A stretch of 64,000 bases of DNA, from positions 43,569 through 107,568 of the forward strand of contig JBBDHG010000455.1 of assembly GCA_037951165.1 (NCBI GenBank). Reading direction: 5' to 3'. Below are positions 59,942-64,000 of the stretch, in pieces. This DNA comes from Lophius americanus (lineage: Eukaryota > Chordata > Actinopteri > Lophiiformes > Lophiidae). The position numbers were made by a program, and so were the translations under genes. The notes below the pieces were generated by a model. It searched no databases. It was not told the origin of the DNA and saw nothing but the letters and a program-made list of their open reading frames with translations. Numbering within the stretch: position 1 is the stretch's first letter; each line of letters starts with the position of its first letter.

Positions 59942-61220
59942 AATGTATATGAGAGTGATGTATATGAGTGTGATGTATATGAGTGTGATGTGTATGAGTG
60001 TGATGTATATGAGTGTGATGTATATGAGAGTGATGTATATGAGAGTGATGTATATGAGTGTGATGTATATGAGTGTGATGTGTATGAGTGTGATGTATAT
60101 GAGTGTGATGTATATGAGTGTGATGTGTATGAGTGTGATGTATATGAGTGTGATGTATATGAGTGTGATGTGTATGAGTGTGATGTATATGAGTGTGATG
60201 TATATGAGAGTGATGTATATGAGAGTGATGTATATGAGTGTGATGTATATGAGTGTGATGTGTATGAGTGTGATGTATATGAGTGTGATGTATATGAGAG
60301 TGATGTATATGAGTGTGATGTATATGAGTGTGATGTATATGAGTGTGATGTATATGAGAGTGATGTATATGAGTGTGATGTATATGAGTGTGATGTATAT
60401 GAGAGTGATGTATATGAGTGTGATGTATATGAGAGTGATGTATATGAGTGTGATGTATATGAGAGTGATGTATATGAGTGTGATGTATATGAGAGTGATG
60501 TATATGAGAGTGATGTATATGAGAGTCATGTATATGAGTGTGATGTATATGAGAGTCATGTATAGGAGTGTGATGTATATGAGTGTGATGTATATGAGTG
60601 TGATGTATAGGAGAGTGATGTATAGGAGTGTGATGTATATGAGTGTGATGTATAGGAGTGTGATGTATAGGAGTGTGATGTATATGAGTGTGATGTATAT
60701 GAGAGTGATGTATATGAGTGTGATGTATATGAGTGTGATGTGTATGAGAGTGATGTATAGGAGTGTGATGTATTTGAGTGTGATGATATGAGTGTGATGT
60801 ATAGGAGAGTGATGTATAGGAGTGTGATGTATATGAGTGTGATGTATAGGAGTGTGATGTATTTGAGTGTGATGTATAGGAGTGTGATGTATAGGAGTGT
60901 GATGTATATGAGTGTGATGTATATGAGAGTGATGTATATGAGTGTGATGTATATGAGTGTGATGTATATGAGAGTGATGTATAGGAGTGTGATGTATATG
61001 AGTGTGATGTGTATGAGTGTGATGTATAGTAGTGTGATGTATATGAGTGTGATGTATAGGAGTGTGATATATATGGGTGTGATGTATAGGAGAGTGATGT
61101 ATTTGAGTGTGATGGATATGAGTGTGATGTATATGAGTGTGATGTATATGAGAGTGATGTATATGAGAGTGATGTATATGAGAGTGATGTATATGAGAGT
61201 GATGTATATGAGTGTGATGT
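59942..61220. repeat. 15-bp minisatellite, about 85 copies
   Basis: A 1.28-kb array of GATGTATATGAGTGT with GAGAGT, GTGTATG, TATAGG and TATTTG variants. The variant mix changes along the array: GTGTATG units cluster at the 5' end and TATAGG units from 60560. One 13-base unit near 60780 shifts the frame. Frames of up to 493 codons are by-products (YTSHS; MSVMY). Confidence 0.96.
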
Positions 61221-61945
61221 GGGCCGTAGTGATGCGTTGTGTGAACTTCCTCTAGAAAGTCCAGATTTAAGTAAAGTTCTTTGAGACCAGTAGAACCTTT
61301 GCTCCATCATGCAGCGTTTCATGTCATGATGATTCTACAGGATCAGCTCAGACTGGGTTCATGGACGTTAGAATCATAACGACTGTTTCCAGTTGTCTGT
61401 AAAGATGTGATGCCTTCAAAGGTTTGGGCAGAACTGTGGCTGGTCCATCTGGAACCAGATGATGGACTTGTGTTATTTATGCCAGCAGAAGCTCGGACTC
61501 AGTGGATACGAGGTGATTGACGTGGAACGGACCCGAACAGAATACTTGCTGATCCTTCTTTCTGGTGTTTCTCATGGAGAGAGAAGTTGCCTTCCATAAT
61601 CTCCTGAAGGCCACACTGGTTCTTCACGCATACATCGGCCGGGTCCTGCCTGGACTCCAGGGTACCGAGATATGAAATAAATCCACATCATTTGCATACG
61701 GTGTTGCATAATTGAACCTGATGGCACCGGCAGCAGGTTCTCATCTCCCACAGGTTTATGGAGATAATCCACGGTCCTGAATGGACTGATTGTTTGTGAG
61801 CAGAACTCTGGCTCTCTGGACCACTGAGCCACCAGGCACTGACGATCTACTTAGTCCAGCTTTGCTTTGGATAGAAGCGGTGCCAGAACTCCTGGTGACA
61901 CACATTTGTGCTGGGTACTGTGCCACATAGCGGGGCGTGACCCGC
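61221..61945. other. Non-coding stretch
   Basis: No gene recognised. Confidence 0.4.
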
Positions 61946-62013
61946 AAACTTGAGATTTGATCTAAATGTAAAGTGCATTATAAATTAAATGTATTATTAT
62001 TATTATTATTATA
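61946..62013 (+). mobile_element. LINE/SINE 3' tail ending in (ATT)n, copy 3
   Basis: TTGAGATTTGATCTAAATGT, AAAGTGCATTATAAATTAAA and (ATT)n. One base differs from copies 1 and 2 over most of its length. Confidence 0.65.
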
Positions 62014-62052
62014 ATTGATCTTAGAATGGGAAAATTCACTTGTTGCAGCATG

Positions 62053-62597
62053 GACCACACAAATACACACATATAAACACACGCACACACACACATACAC
62101 AGGTATACATAAACACACATACAAAAATACACACATATAAACACACGCACACACACACACACACAGGTATACAAAAACACACATACACAAATACACACAT
62201 ATAAAAACACACATATACACGTATACAAAAACACACATACACAAATACACACATATAAACACACGCACACACACACACACACAGGTATACAAAAACACAC
62301 ATACACAAATACACACATATAAAAACACACACACACATATACACGTATACAAAAACACACATACACAAATACACACATATAAACACACACACAAATACAC
62401 ACGTGTACAAAAACACACATACACAAATACACACATATAAACAACCGCACACACACACATGCACACGTATACAAAAACACACATACACAAATACATATGC
62501 ACATATATAAACACACACATATACACATACAAACATTACACATACATATACACGTATACATTCACAAACATACACATATATATACACACACACACAC
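62053..62597. repeat. Compound CA/ACACATATAAAC array
   Basis: Units of about 70 bp including ACACAGGTATACAAAAACAC and ACACAAATACACACATATAA, repeated about seven times with (CA)n between. Reverse Cys/Val frames are artefacts. Confidence 0.92.
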
Positions 62598-64000
62598 AAA
62601 AACATCTAAAAACAGATAGTCAGACCCGAGACCATTGACATGAATATTATAAAAACATCTTAAAGAGTGGTTCATCAATAGTCAGATACAACAAACAGAT
62701 TCTGTTTGCTGGTTCTGATGTTCATGTTTTTCTCTGCAGCTTCAGAAATGATGATCTAATGTCTATGAACAATTGACCCACTGAAACCCACAGAGTCCAC
62801 ACAACCCAGAGGCTCCAGGGAAAACAGGAAGTGGAACATTATGTTTCTTTGATTCTGTCAATAACCTCCTGACCTTCGTAGTCAGGTTCTGGCGTGTTTG
62901 GTTGATTCCGATAAGAATCAGTCAGCGGTTATACAACCGTACGTTAGTGTGTTAGTTGAAATAAAGAAGACTTCTGTGACAAACGGGCCGATCAAGAACT
63001 GCCCCGTTGTAAATGAGGCAGAACAACATTTCATTTGCAGTAACTCATGCTGAACTAAAACGAGCAGAACCCTTGTGGCTGCTGATTGACAGGTCTTTGG
63101 TTATGCAACAGACAAAGTTCACGGCCCTGAGCAGGTCTGAGCGTGAGCGTCCTGTCTGCAAACACAGGAGAATGTAAACACAGCGGGCCGACGGCAGCAA
63201 ACACACAACCTGATCCAAGGGGCTGATCCTCCTGAGAAAAATACAGGGTTCTGAAATAGGTCGGAGTGTTCTGGTTGTCGAGGAGCGGGTGGGTAATTAG
63301 GTGATAAGAGGAGATTAGTGTGAAAGGCTGCAGATCGTCTACCCCTAAAACAGCCCGTTCGCTGATTCTGGACCGACCTTCTGTACCATCAGGACCTTTA
63401 CAGGGTCGGCAGCAGAGCTCTGACATTGAAACATAATGAAGTAGGTATTAAGTTCCTGGAATGAAGAGCCCATGCAAACATGCAGCAGATAGATGTCCGT
63501 CCAGCAGAGGCTGCAGAACAACCTGAAGATGTTTCTGCTAGAAGAAACTTTTATTTCCAGCTGTGGTTTTCTGAGGCCTCAGAGTTTTTTTCCAGCCCAC
63601 AGCAGCTTATGTAAGGTTGCACATGCCCCAGATAGTGGCAGACAGGATTCTTCAAACATCAGCATGTGGAACATCTAGACTGATAACATGGACCTTTGCG
63701 TGACCGAATGTGGGACACAAGTGTTTTTATGCTTCTATGTGGGACACGTTAGCACAGTTGAGCCGGAGTTTAAGTCTCTGACGATCTCTAAAGTCTGTTT
63801 ATCTTCAAAAGCAAACGATCCTGGTCTGAAGGACGGCACCGACAAAACGTTTTATTTGACTGTAACTCTCTCATCAATAAACTACAAATACAGATCCTTA
63901 AAAGAACCTTCAGTTTCACATTTTTTCCAGCTTACAGACAACAATCTGCTGCATTTCTTGTTTCGATGCCCATGAGAGTTTAAATTGGGCTGCTGTTTAG
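62598..64000. other. Non-coding stretch to window end
   Basis: A minus-strand frame of 123 codons at 63055-63426 and a plus frame at 63688-63975 have no recognised domain. The prps1 coding sequence expected near here by synteny with human Xq22.3 was not found. Confidence 0.35.

Overview
This window is vertebrate nuclear DNA, almost certainly from a ray-finned (teleost) fish. Coding sequence is sparse and split by introns with GT-AG borders. Tandem repeats are very dense: more than 35 separate micro- and minisatellite arrays cover about a fifth of the window by hand tally. The interspersed repeats are of fish type: tRNA-derived SINE pieces, (ATT)n-tailed LINE/SINE ends, a degraded L1-like element and RTE-like LINE fragments. 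No bacterial-type operon, CRISPR array, riboswitch or origin is present.

Two genes are recognised with confidence, and they point away from each other. On the minus strand, 9232-10097 is the first coding exon of mid2 (TRIM1, a RING/B-box E3 ubiquitin ligase of microtubules). It has a clear 3' splice site and a short 5' UTR. A GC-rich, promoter-like segment at about 20.5-20.86 kb, with a perfect CRE and a candidate donor, may be its upstream non-coding exon. The remaining mid2 exons should lie beyond base 1. On the plus strand, tsc22d3 (GILZ, a leucine-zipper regulator) occupies 36.1-53.4 kb. It has a long-isoform first exon (36138-36487), a short-isoform first exon (about 50920-51053) and two shared exons (51584-51635 and 52157-52399). 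The same divergent pair is found at human Xq22.3, so this is conserved synteny.

Region by region: 1-9.2 kb is mid2 intron with SINE/LINE scraps, a 32-bp minisatellite, a 22-G run and opposed CA/TG arrays. 10.1-20.5 kb is probable mid2 first intron with a CpG-dense 27-bp minisatellite and a 2-kb L1-like remnant. 20.9-36 kb is mostly intergenic: an RTE fragment, two perfect hairpins, an 11-bp array full of forkhead motifs, a 1.4-kb AT-rich 25-bp array and a strong CTCF-like motif. 36.5-51 kb is tsc22d3 intron packed with arrays. It holds a 413-nt open stretch at 46741-47153 whose donor is in the right phase to act as another tsc22d3 first exon. 53.4-64 kb holds a second RTE fragment, more arrays and no recognised gene; prps1, the expected next neighbour, was not found.

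The points most worth following are: two opposite single-G length changes in the short tsc22d3 exon, which break that isoform in this sequence; the candidate third first exon with a minisatellite starting at its donor; a 50-residue Gly/Ser/His insertion in the MID2 RING-B-box linker; a uORF ending two bases before the mid2 ATG; matching perfect CREs upstream of both genes; and the forkhead-motif array between them.
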